Source of the DNA: Paenibacillus sp. S150
GTDB lineage: Bacteria > Bacillota > Bacilli > Paenibacillales > Paenibacillaceae
Length of the DNA stretch: 64,000 bases
Reading direction: 5' to 3'
Assembly: GCF_019352175.1 (NCBI RefSeq)
Contig: NZ_JACBYI010000014.1
Coordinates: forward strand, 62,001-126,000
The notes under the pieces were generated by a model, which saw only the letters and a program-made list of their open reading frames with translations, did no database searches and had not been told where the DNA came from. The position numbers were made by a program, and so were the translations under genes. How positions within the stretch are numbered: position 1 is the first letter of the stretch; each line of letters begins with the position of its first letter. Of this stretch, positions 17,382 to 29,411 are shown in pieces.

Positions 17382-20102
17382 ATGTCGGCTGAACAAAATA
17401 CAGAGAAACAGGTCTATCTGTTTGAAGAAGGAAATACCTCTATGGTCAAGCTCCTGGGAGGCAAGGGCGGGAACCTGGCTGAAATGACGGCACTTGGACT
17501 TCCCATTCCGCCGGGATTTACGATCACTACGGCTGCCTGCAAAAGCTACTACAAGCAAGGGGGCCAGCTGTCCGGGGAGCTGCAGGCTGAGATAAGAGCG
17601 GCGATTGCCGCTTTGGAAAAAGTGAAGGAATGCCGGTTCGGCGACGCTGACCAGCCGCTTCTGGTCTCCGTCCGCTCCGGTTCAGTCACATCCATGCCGG
17701 GCATGATGGACACCATCTTGAATCTGGGGCTGAACGATGAAACCGTTCAGGGCCTGGCCCGGCAGACCGGAAGTGAGAGCTTTGCCTTCGACTGCTACCG
17801 CCGGCTCATCGGAATGTTCGGCGAGATTGTGCTGGGCGTTCCTTCCCTTCTGTTCAGCCAGCAATTGGAGGCCCTCCTGGCCCGTGAAGGCCGCGGGAGC
17901 GAAGAGGAGCTCACCGCCAGGGAATGGAAGCAGCTAACCGGTGTATACAAGATGCTGGTTAAGGAGCACAGCGGCATGGAGTTCCCGCAGGATGTCTACC
18001 GGCAGCTGAATATGGCGGTCGGCGCCGTATTCCGCAGCTGGAACAACGCGCGGGCCAAAGTGTACCGCAAGCTGTATTCCATTCCCCACGATCAGGGCAC
18101 TGCAGTGAATGTGCAGGCGATGGTGTTTGGCAACAGAGGGGAGGACTCCGGGACCGGCGTTCTGTTCACGCGCAATCCGTCCACCGGAGCCAAAGAGCTA
18201 TATGGCGAGTATCTGACCAATGCCCAGGGCGAAGATGTGGTGGCCGGTCTGCGGACACCGCGCAGGCTGTCGGAGCTGCGGGATGAGATGCCGGAGATCT
18301 ATGATCAGCTTGCCGCCGCAGCTGCCGGACTGGAAGCGCACTACAGGGAAATGCAGGATATCGAATTTACCATTGAGAACCGCACACTGTATCTGCTTCA
18401 GACCCGCAGCGGCAAGCGGACAGCCCAGGCGGCAGTGAAAATTGCCGTTGAGCTGTACGAGGAAGGCGCGGTTACCAGGGAAGAGGCGGTCAGCCGGATT
18501 GATGCCGGCCATCTGGACCAGCTGCTGCATCGCTCCATTGCTCCGTTTGAGGAGCTGAAGCCGTTGGCAGTCGGGCTTCCTGCTTCGCCCGGCGGAGCAG
18601 CCGGGATGATTGCGCTGGATGCGGCAACGGCAGAGGCATGGAAGCAGAACGGCAGCCGGGTCATGCTTGTCAGCGCTGAAACCTCGCCTGAGGATATCCA
18701 TGGCATCCTCGCCGCCGAAGGCGTGCTTACCGCCCGCGGGGGAATGACCAGCCACGCGGCCGTTGTGGCCAGAGGCATGGGCAAACCCTGTGTCTGCGGG
18801 TGCGACCAGCTGTCTATTGATGCAGAGCAGCGTAGGGTTCATTTGGGCGGCTATGTTCTGAAGGAAGGAGATATTCTCTCCATCGACGGCACCTCCGGCC
18901 GGATCTATGCCGGGGCTGTGCCGCTGAGCGATCCCGAGATGACTCCCGAGCTGCTGAAGCTGCTGGATATGGCTGATGAGATCAGGGAGCTGAAGATCTA
19001 TGCAAATGCCGATACGCCGCAGGATGCCCGTCTTTCCCGGGAACTGGGTGCCGAGGGCATAGGGCTGTGCCGGACGGAGCATATGTTCTTCTCCGGCACC
19101 CGTCTTCCGACGGTGCAGGCCATGATTCTTGCCGACAGCCGGGAAGAGAGGCTGGGCCTGCTTGAACGCATTCTTCCCATGCAGCAGTCCGATTTCGAGG
19201 ATATGTTCGAGGCGATGAACGGACTGCCGATGACCATCCGGCTGCTGGACCCGCCGCTCCATGAATTTATGCCCAACCTTGAACAGCTCGCAGAGCAGCT
19301 GCGCGGCTTGCAATTGAAGGGCGGTGCCATGGATGAGCAGAAGCGCCTGAAGCGCATGATGAACAAAATCCGCAGCCTGCAGGAGAAAAACCCGATGCTG
19401 GGCCTGCGCGGCTGCCGGCTTGGCATCCAATTCCCGGAAATTTATGATATGCAGCTCGAGGCGGTTTTTCGGGCCGCCAAAGCTGCTGCCCACCGGGGAA
19501 TTGAAGTGCGGCCGGAGATTATGATTCCGCTTGTAGGCGATCCGCGCGAGCTTAAGGAATTGCGGGCGCTGGTCGACAAGGTAGCGTCTGAGGTGCTGGG
19601 AGAAGCCTTCAAGTCGATTGCTTACCGGGTCGGCACCATGATTGAGGTGCCGCGGGCGGCGGTCATGGCCGGCAAGATTGCCGAGCATGCGGATTTCTTC
19701 TCCTTCGGCACCAACGATTTGACACAGATGACCTTCGGCTACAGCCGTGATGATGCCGAAGGCAAATTTCTGAACAGCTATCTGGACAGAAATATTCTAT
19801 CCGGCAATCCCTTTCAGCGGCTGGATCAGGAGGGGGTGGGGAAACTCATTGAATGGGCCGTAGCCAGCGGGAAGGAGAAGAAATCCTTCCTCAAAACAGG
19901 ACTGTGCGGTGAGCATGGCGGAGATCAAAGCTCGATTTTTTTCTGCCAGCAGACCGGGCTTGATTATGTGAGCTGTTCACCTTACCGGATTCCTTATGCC
20001 CGGATGGCTGCAGCACAGGCGGTAATTGTTGCCGCGCAGGTTGAGTCGGCGGACAAGAAGGAGCAGGCAGCTTTCAGGGAGAGTGAGCCCAGTGCAGGGT
20101 GA
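17382..20102 (+). CDS. ppdK: Pyruvate, phosphate dikinase
   Basis: A 906-residue PPDK, which converts pyruvate, ATP and phosphate to PEP, AMP and diphosphate. The N-terminal nucleotide domain shows LLGGKGGNLAEM and SVRSGSVTSMPGMMDTILN. The central phosphohistidine domain has GGMTSHAAVVARGMGKPCVC with Thr456 and catalytic His458. The C-terminal PEP/pyruvate domain has GIGLCRTEHMFF, SFGTNDLTQMTFGYSRDD and the terminal LCGEHGGD cysteine motif. The ATG at 17382 follows GGAGGAGG; the in-frame ATG at 17364 overlaps that site. It is followed at once by its regulatory protein gene. Confidence 0.96.
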   Translation: MSAEQNTEKQVYLFEEGNTSMVKLLGGKGGNLAEMTALGLPIPPGFTITTAACKSYYKQGGQLSGELQAEIRAAIAALEKVKECRFGDADQPLLVSVRSGSVTSMPGMMDTILNLGLNDETVQGLARQTGSESFAFDCYRRLIGMFGEIVLGVPSLLFSQQLEALLAREGRGSEEELTAREWKQLTGVYKMLVKEHSGMEFPQDVYRQLNMAVGAVFRSWNNARAKVYRKLYSIPHDQGTAVNVQAMVFGNRGEDSGTGVLFTRNPSTGAKELYGEYLTNAQGEDVVAGLRTPRRLSELRDEMPEIYDQLAAAAAGLEAHYREMQDIEFTIENRTLYLLQTRSGKRTAQAAVKIAVELYEEGAVTREEAVSRIDAGHLDQLLHRSIAPFEELKPLAVGLPASPGGAAGMIALDAATAEAWKQNGSRVMLVSAETSPEDIHGILAAEGVLTARGGMTSHAAVVARGMGKPCVCGCDQLSIDAEQRRVHLGGYVLKEGDILSIDGTSGRIYAGAVPLSDPEMTPELLKLLDMADEIRELKIYANADTPQDARLSRELGAEGIGLCRTEHMFFSGTRLPTVQAMILADSREERLGLLERILPMQQSDFEDMFEAMNGLPMTIRLLDPPLHEFMPNLEQLAEQLRGLQLKGGAMDEQKRLKRMMNKIRSLQEKNPMLGLRGCRLGIQFPEIYDMQLEAVFRAAKAAAHRGIEVRPEIMIPLVGDPRELKELRALVDKVASEVLGEAFKSIAYRVGTMIEVPRAAVMAGKIAEHADFFSFGTNDLTQMTFGYSRDDAEGKFLNSYLDRNILSGNPFQRLDQEGVGKLIEWAVASGKEKKSFLKTGLCGEHGGDQSSIFFCQQTGLDYVSCSPYRIPYARMAAAQAVIVAAQVESADKKEQAAFRESEPSAG

Positions 20103-20109
20103 TGAATTG

Positions 20110-20919
20110 ATGCTCAAGCAGAAGCAGATTTTTATTTGCTCGGACTCGGCCTGTGAGACGGCGGACCGGGTGGTCCGGGCGGCGATGCAGCAGTTTGCGC
20201 TGGGCGATCCGGTTATACGCCGCTTCAAGCGGATGAACTCGGAGCAGGATATTTCTGAACTGGTTCAGCTGGCCCATGCAGAGCAGTCATTCATCGCCTA
20301 TACACTCGTTCTACCGCGTCTGCGCGGAGCCATCCAAAGAGAGAGTGCCGATTGGCAGGTGAACACGGTGGATATTATGGGTCCCATGCTCGAAACGATG
20401 AAAAACACCTTCAAGCTTGAACCCTTGATGAAGCCGGGATTGCTGTATGGTATGAACGCAGACTATTACCGCCGGATAGAAGCCATCGAGTTCGCCGTGA
20501 AGTATGATGACGGGCGCGATGCCCGCGGGCTGCTGCTGGCGGACATTGTGTTAATCGGGGTATCCCGCACCTCTAAGACCCCTCTCAGTATGTATATGGC
20601 CTACAAGGGCTACAAGGTTGCCAACTGGCCGCTGATTCCGGGGATCAAGCCTCCCCGGGAGCTGTTGCAGGTTGGCAGGAACCGGTTGTTTGGCCTGACG
20701 ATGGATATGGAGGCCCTGATCGGCATCCGCAGGGAACGCCTGCGGATGCTGGGACTCGGAGCCGGTGCCAGCTATATCTCGGAGCTTCAGGTGCTGGAGG
20801 AGTTTGACGAGGCCGAGGCCTTGATGAAAAGCCTGCACTGTCCGGTTATTGATGTGACCCGCAGATCCATCGAAGAATCCGCTGATCTGATTATGGAATG
20901 CATCCGGCAGGAAGGTTAA
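20110..20919 (+). CDS. PPDK regulatory protein (bifunctional kinase/pyrophosphorylase)
   Basis: A 269-residue DUF299-family protein, which phosphorylates PPDK on the active-site threonine with ADP and reverses this with phosphate. Signatures are the opening FICSDSACETADRVVRAAMQQF-type segment (usually SDSVGETAE, here SACETAD), the P-loop-like GVSRTSKTPLSMYMA, and NWPLIPG. The start at 20110 is chosen because family members begin two or three residues before the first strand; it lies 8 bases after the ppdK stop, with weak ribosome binding. It allows on/off control of PEP formation from malate-derived pyruvate. Confidence 0.92.
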   Translation: MLKQKQIFICSDSACETADRVVRAAMQQFALGDPVIRRFKRMNSEQDISELVQLAHAEQSFIAYTLVLPRLRGAIQRESADWQVNTVDIMGPMLETMKNTFKLEPLMKPGLLYGMNADYYRRIEAIEFAVKYDDGRDARGLLLADIVLIGVSRTSKTPLSMYMAYKGYKVANWPLIPGIKPPRELLQVGRNRLFGLTMDMEALIGIRRERLRMLGLGAGASYISELQVLEEFDEAEALMKSLHCPVIDVTRRSIEESADLIMECIRQEG

Positions 20920-20945
20920 AGTGCAAGCGAACATATGAAAAAGGG

Positions 20946-20988
20946 AGGACTCCCGGCAGTGTGCAGCTGCCCGGGTCCTCTTTTTTTT
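20946..20988 (+). terminator. Terminator of the malate/PPDK operon
   Basis: An imperfect stem GAGGACTCCCGGCAG / CTGCCCGGGTCCTC with a short loop is followed by eight T residues, 26 bases after the stop codon. Confidence 0.85.
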
Positions 20989-21080
20989 GAATAGAATACA
21001 TAATAACAGGCATGATATTGAATGTTTTGGAAATGATTAACTGGTATCATCCGTCAAGGCGGCTTGTTCTTGTACATAAT

Positions 21081-21146
21081 ATTAAGTTTGGTAAGTAATC
21101 TCATTAAGAAGTGATGATATCGGGGTGCGGAAACGTTTGCTATCAT
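21081..21146 (+). promoter_or_regulatory. AraC-type box and promoter of the beta-glucoside PTS gene
   Basis: ATTAAGTTTGGTAAGT (21081-21096), ATTAAG (21103), GATATCG (21116) and TTTGCTATCAT with -10 TATCAT (21141-21146). Exactly the same elements with identical spacing occur at 24351-24416 before the glycosidase gene, so one regulator, most likely the AraC protein encoded at 23275-24318, is expected to act at both. Confidence 0.7.
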
Positions 21147-21217
21147 AACGGTATAAGGTATTAACGGATAAAGGCCTAATCCGGGAATGGCGGAATTCCG
21201 TCATTTTAATATCAAAA

Positions 21218-21231
21218 TGAAAACGCTTTAT
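21218..21231. promoter_or_regulatory. cre-like site before the PTS gene
   Basis: TGAAAACGCTTTAT matches 12 of 14 cre positions. It lies downstream of the predicted -10 and 38 bases before the start codon, a position that would block transcription when CcpA is bound. Confidence 0.55.
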
Positions 21232-21268
21232 AAATTTTCGGAAATAACAGCATGACGAGGAGGCTACT

Positions 21269-23161
21269 ATGGACAAGCATACATTGGCTAAAGATATTAT
21301 CCGGAATGTCGGCGGAATAGAAAATATCGGACATCTGGAGCACTGTGTGACCCGGCTCAGGTTCACACTGAAGGACGATTCCGCCGCCCAAACGGAAACG
21401 ATTAAAAACCTGGATGGCGTAATGACGGTAGTTCAGAGCGGAGGACAGTACCAGGTTGTTATCGGAAACAAAGTCAAGGAGGTCTATCAAGAGGTTACGA
21501 GCCAGCTCGGACGTTCTTTTGGTTCAGGAGACAGTAACTCCGCTGCTGGGGAACCGGTGAAAAAGAAAAACCTCTTCAACCGGTTTGTCGATGTCATTGT
21601 CGGCATTATCTCGCCGATTCTTGGCCTGCTGGCGGCGGCCGGCATTATCAAGGGCTTGCTGGGGCTTGCGACGGCGATGAAATGGCTTACGGCGGCAGAC
21701 GGCACCTATATTCTTCTGAACGCGCTGGGAGACAGCCTGTTTTATTTCCTGCCGATCATCATTGGCTTCTCTGCGGGCCGGAAGTTTAATGCCAATCCCT
21801 TTATTACGGCGGCAATCGGCGGAGCCTTGGTATATCCGAATATTATCGCGGCATATTCTGCGGGCGACAGCCTGACCTTTGCCGGGATACCGGTTGTGCT
21901 CGCCAATTACACCTCGTCGCTGTTCCCGATTATTCTGGCGGCATGGGTTGCGTCGAAGGTGGAAAAGTGGTTCGAACGGAAACTGGCGGCTTCGCTCCAA
22001 TTGATTTTCGTTCCGCTCTTTACCATTTTAGTTACCGGAATCCTCACATTTCTGGTGGTTGGACCCATCCTGTCGGCATTCAGCCAGGAGCTTGCCGATG
22101 CTACCATGGCGATTTATAACCTGAGTCCGGTTGTCGCAGGAGTAGTGCTGGGTGCGCTATGGCAGCTGATCGTTATTTTCGGCCTGCATTATGCCTTTAT
22201 TCCGGTTCTGATCAACAACATCACCACCCTGCACTATGATCCGGTGAATGCGATTCTGAATGTGACCGTATTTGCACAGGTTGGCGCGGCGCTGGGTGTG
22301 TTTCTCAAGGCCAAGAGCCTAAAGGTCCGCAGCATCGCCGGACCGGCTGCTCTGTCTGCACTGATGGGGGTCACGGAGCCTGCCATTTACGGCGTTTCCC
22401 TGCCTTACAAAAAGCCCTTTGTCATGGCGGGCATCGCAGGCGGCATAGGGGGCGGAATCACGGCGCTGATGGGCGCGAGAATGTATGGCTTTGGGGGAAC
22501 CGGAGCGTTCGCGGCTCCGTTGTTCATCAATCCGGATGGAGTCGATGTAAGCTTCTACGCATTCCTGATTGCAAGCGCTGTAACTGTTGTGCTTGCCACT
22601 CTGCTGACATATCTGTTCGGCTTCAAGAATAAGCCCGAGACAGCAACGGCAGCCGCTGCTGATACAGTACCTCCTGCGGGCACGGCCGCATTGGCCCGGG
22701 CAAACGGAACGGCGGTATACAATTCGATTCGGGGTATGGTGATTCCGCTGAGCGAGGTGAACGACGAAGCCTTCTCCAGAGGTGCGATGGGCAGCGGCTT
22801 CGCGGTGATTCCAAGCGACAGCAAGGTATACGCCCCGTTCGACGGTACGATAGCTACAGTAGCCAATTCCAAGCATGCCATTGCCATTATATCGGAGGAC
22901 GGAGTGGAGCTTCTGATCCATATGGGCATTAACACAGTGAAGCTGAAGGGTGCTCCGTTTGACATCAAGGTGCAGGAGAATGAAGCGGTCAAAAAAGGCC
23001 AGCTGCTGGCAGTCGCGGACTGGGATATGATCGCTGCGAACAATTATGAGATTACCACGCCGGTGATTGTCACGAACAGCGCCGAGCACCAACCGATAGA
23101 GCTTAAGGTTGAGCCGCATCATGAAGTGCAGACCGGAGGATTGGTGCTGAGCGTTAATTAA
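21269..23161 (+). CDS. Beta-glucoside-type PTS permease, IIBCA fusion
   Basis: A 630-residue PTS enzyme II of the glucose/beta-glucoside superfamily. Domain order is IIB (residues 1-85, phospho-cysteine in LEHCVTRLRF), IIC (about 105-455, with some ten membrane segments and GVTEPAIYGVSLPYKKPF), a linker rich in Ala, and IIA (about 485-630, with VELLIHMGINTVKLKG holding the phospho-histidine). It imports and phosphorylates a beta-glucoside. A phospho-beta-glucosidase gene, a GH106-like gene and an AraC gene lie close by and share its promoter box. GAGGAGG precedes the ATG. Confidence 0.93.
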   Translation: MDKHTLAKDIIRNVGGIENIGHLEHCVTRLRFTLKDDSAAQTETIKNLDGVMTVVQSGGQYQVVIGNKVKEVYQEVTSQLGRSFGSGDSNSAAGEPVKKKNLFNRFVDVIVGIISPILGLLAAAGIIKGLLGLATAMKWLTAADGTYILLNALGDSLFYFLPIIIGFSAGRKFNANPFITAAIGGALVYPNIIAAYSAGDSLTFAGIPVVLANYTSSLFPIILAAWVASKVEKWFERKLAASLQLIFVPLFTILVTGILTFLVVGPILSAFSQELADATMAIYNLSPVVAGVVLGALWQLIVIFGLHYAFIPVLINNITTLHYDPVNAILNVTVFAQVGAALGVFLKAKSLKVRSIAGPAALSALMGVTEPAIYGVSLPYKKPFVMAGIAGGIGGGITALMGARMYGFGGTGAFAAPLFINPDGVDVSFYAFLIASAVTVVLATLLTYLFGFKNKPETATAAAADTVPPAGTAALARANGTAVYNSIRGMVIPLSEVNDEAFSRGAMGSGFAVIPSDSKVYAPFDGTIATVANSKHAIAIISEDGVELLIHMGINTVKLKGAPFDIKVQENEAVKKGQLLAVADWDMIAANNYEITTPVIVTNSAEHQPIELKVEPHHEVQTGGLVLSVN

Positions 23162-23252
23162 TTACGGCAGCCGGAAGTCCGGCTGTTCACCGGATTTACG
23201 GCTTAAGCGTGTTGGGTTTTACACCAGGATGCCCTGGCAGGCGGTTTTTCTC

Positions 23253-23288
23253 CAGACACCCAGGCTGTAGCCTGCTATCTGTTTTTTT
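23253..23288 (+). terminator. Terminator of the PTS gene
   Basis: An interrupted stem CAGA..CAGGCT / AGCCTG..TCTG with a two-base loop is followed by seven T residues. It overlaps the last codons of the convergent AraC gene. Confidence 0.6.
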
Positions 23289-24318
23289 GCCGGTATTCGC
23301 TGGGAGTCTGGCCGAAACAGGCGACGAATTTTTTATAGAAAAAGCCCAGGTTGTTATAGCCGATTTCGTTTGCCACTTCATTTACGGTCAGCGATGTATT
23401 GGTCAGCAGCAGGGCTGCACTGGTCAGGCGCTGAATCTGGAGCATTTCCTTGAAATTTTTTCCGGTTGCTTTTTTAAGATAAGCGCTCAGATAGTTGGGA
23501 TGGAAGCTGAAGCGCTCGGCCGTTGAGATCAGCGTCGCATCTTTATAATGATCTTCAAGGTACTTCAGGATTTCAATCAGGCTGCCATGGGAGGAGTCTT
23601 CCCCGTATTCCTTGGCCTGGCTGCCCTGAAAGGTCTGCAGGAGCTTGCTGAACATGATGACCATATAGGACTCGATAATCTCTTTGGAGCAGAGGCTTGG
23701 ATCAAAGGATTCACACATCAGATTCTCCATCGCTTCCTTGAAGGAGGGCTCATTGCCGGTATGAAAAATGATGTGGCGGTTATGGTTCTGGATCTGGGAA
23801 ATCGCATTCACGATAAAATTCGAAATGATCCCTGTACTGGCCAGCCTGCTTAAGAAAGACATTGTGAAAAAAGGCTTCAGCATAATCAGGTTGATAATAA
23901 TATCTTCCTCCGTGGTTTCGAGAATGGTATGCGGGACGTTGGTGTCCAGCATGCAAAGATCGCCTTCGCGGAGGTTGACCAGCCTGCCGTTGATCAGCTG
24001 CCTGCAATGACCGGAATACACATAATTGATCTCCACGTAGTTGTGGATGTGGACGGGAATTTTGGAGTATCTGGAATGCTGCCGGATGGTCATCTGGTTC
24101 ATATGGAAGGTGTTCGTGGCATTGACCAGGAATTTCGAATCGCGCTTGCTTTCAAGCGAGTGGGAATCGAATTCAAGGATATAGACCGGGTCTCCGGAGG
24201 CGTTCCGCACCTTTCTAAACGAATCATATAATTGCAGCCCTTTGTCAGGATCTTCTTTATGGCGCTGCTCGCTGTCCGACATTTCGGCAAGCCGCCGTTG
24301 CAGTTCTTCACGGTACAT
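23275..24318 (-). CDS. AraC-family regulator of the beta-glucoside genes
   Basis: A 347-residue transcription factor. The N-terminal part is a cupin-like sensing domain (IPVHIHNYVEINYVYSGHC, LREGDLCMLDTNVPHTI). The C-terminal ~100 residues are a double helix-turn-helix of AraC type (LISTAERFSFHPNYLSAYLK and VNEVANEIGYNNLGFFYKKF). The ATG at 24318 follows AAGGGGGG; an earlier in-frame ATG (24342) lies before that site. It is divergent from the GH106-like gene and convergent with the PTS gene. Its probable targets are the identical boxes at 21081 and 24351. Confidence 0.9.
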   Translation of the reverse strand: MYREELQRRLAEMSDSEQRHKEDPDKGLQLYDSFRKVRNASGDPVYILEFDSHSLESKRDSKFLVNATNTFHMNQMTIRQHSRYSKIPVHIHNYVEINYVYSGHCRQLINGRLVNLREGDLCMLDTNVPHTILETTEEDIIINLIMLKPFFTMSFLSRLASTGIISNFIVNAISQIQNHNRHIIFHTGNEPSFKEAMENLMCESFDPSLCSKEIIESYMVIMFSKLLQTFQGSQAKEYGEDSSHGSLIEILKYLEDHYKDATLISTAERFSFHPNYLSAYLKKATGKNFKEMLQIQRLTSAALLLTNTSLTVNEVANEIGYNNLGFFYKKFVACFGQTPSEYRQKNR

Positions 24319-24350
24319 GTTGCGTCCCCCCTTGGCTATCACTATAGAAA

Positions 24351-24416
24351 ATTAAGTTTGGTAAGTCAAATGATTAAGTTAAGAAGATATCGCCCTATGG
24401 GTCTGTTTGCTATCAT
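24351..24416 (+). promoter_or_regulatory. AraC-type box and promoter of the glycosidase genes
   Basis: ATTAAGTTTGGTAAGT (24351-24366), ATTAAG (24373), GATATCG (24386), TTTGCTATCAT with -10 TATCAT (24411-24416). Offsets from the first box are 22, 35 and 60 bases, the same as at 21081. Two ATTAAG half-sites 22 bp apart in direct orientation fit AraC-type binding. Confidence 0.7.
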
Positions 24417-24493
24417 GGAACTGGCCGGGTGTACCTATAGCGTTAAGATGCGGCTATACAGAAAAATAAATCAAGCGACAGGACTGGTGTGAG

Positions 24494-28541
<4,048 letters not shown>

Positions 28542-28816
28542 GCAATTTCGGCGGCTGAAGCTATATGGATTGAACTTAAAAACATCATGAAAAGGAAGAG
28601 CGGCGGAAGGGGATTTTGGAACAGCAGGAGCGGAAGCGTCCGCCTTGGTCTGCGGATTTCCACTGCGGACATCGGTATTGAATTAAGAAATCTGCAGGGC
28701 GGGCAGCGGCCGGAAGTCCAAGCATTCTCCGGAATTACGGCCGAACCTAAACTATATAAATCACAAGTTCAATCTATATTGCGGTAAGATCTGAAGACGG
28801 GCAGCAGCTGGCCCAA
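28542..28816 (+). other. Intergenic region after the GH1 gene
   Basis: No gene is convincing here. A 66-codon frame (28587-28787) lacks a ribosome site and has an arginine/glycine-rich, low-complexity product. The DNA is rich in GCGG/CCGC blocks that could fold, but no terminator with a T-run is seen. Confidence 0.4.
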
Positions 28817-28862
28817 GCTCAAACAGCCCGGCCGTTTCCCGAGAACGGCCGGCTGTTTGAGC
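28817..28862. terminator. Very strong hairpin, terminator-like without T-run
   Basis: A 19-bp stem GCTCAAACAGCC(C)GGCCGTT / AACGGCCGGCTGTTTGAGC with one bulge and a 7-base loop. It follows the glycosidase operon by 275 bases. No T-run on the plus side. Confidence 0.5.
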
Positions 28863-28923
28863 TGTCTGGGGTATTGTGAATTTCATTTAATGTGGATATG
28901 GGATTTAGAGGTTTGGAAAAAAG

Positions 28924-29231
28924 TTAAAATGCGCAATCGTGCTGAATCTGCGGGGATTTATGTTTTGCAGGAGGAAGGGAGGAATTAGGGGGGCTAGTCG
29001 GGATCGGTGCTGCGGCAGGGGAGTGGAATGGAGTGAAGTGGAATTAGTAAACCTAAAATGGGCTGAAAAGCTTGCGGTAGAAGAAATAGTGGGAAAAAGT
29101 AACCTTAATTTAAGCATATTCCCCCCGAGAGGGGGGAAACGGATGGATTAGTTCCCCTTTTTCCCACTAATACTGGCGGAAAGGGGGATGGGGGCAGATT
29201 AAGTTTACTTTTTCCACTTGGGCTTCCGCCG
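28924..29231 (+). repeat. Interspersed ~300-bp palindromic repeat, copy 2
   Basis: Second copy. It begins TTAAAATGCGC and ends CACTTGGGCTTCCGCCG, 308 bp against 306 bp for copy 1. The four-motif core is well kept: forward AGTGGAATTAGTAAAC and AGTGGGAAAAAGTAAC, then reverse TTTTTCCCACTAA and GTTTACTTTTTCCACT. The central part carries CCCCCC..GGGGGG in place of CCCC..GGAA of copy 1, so the tip of the hairpin is also kept as a stem. Short open frames in it are not conserved as proteins. Confidence 0.85.
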
Positions 29232-29323
29232 GGGGTTAGCAGGAAGGTCTGGAGGGACCGGGGAGGCCGGATTCATCGGCAGGAGGAATTGGAGCGCCGC
29301 AGACAACCTTAAGCCTGAAATAC

Positions 29324-29367
29324 CACCACGGCTGCGCTGTCCAGTGAAGGACGGCGCAGCCGTGGTG
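29324..29367. terminator. Hairpin downstream of repeat copy 2
   Basis: CACCACGGCTGCGC(T)GTCC / GGAC(G)GCGCAGCCGTGGTG around AGTGAA, about 19 bp. It lies past the stop of the minus-strand dhaKL gene and could end that operon; no clear T-run. Its inner half is the same hairpin as at 48921, with paired base changes. Confidence 0.5.
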
Positions 29368-29411
29368 TTCCGGGTGTTCCGGTGTGCCCGCGCGTTCTTG
29401 CGTTTTCCCGG

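Noticed and set aside
18198..19688. 496-codon minus-strand frame opposite ppdK
   Set aside because: Lies fully within ppdK, whose motifs are complete; antisense artefact.
28587..28787. 66-codon gene after the GH1 gene
   Set aside because: No ribosome site, arginine/glycine-rich product without pattern, and placed in GC-rich structured DNA.
28939..29151. Open frames of about 70 codons inside the interspersed repeat
   Set aside because: Not kept as protein between the three copies; no ribosome site; the DNA is explained by nested inverted repeats.
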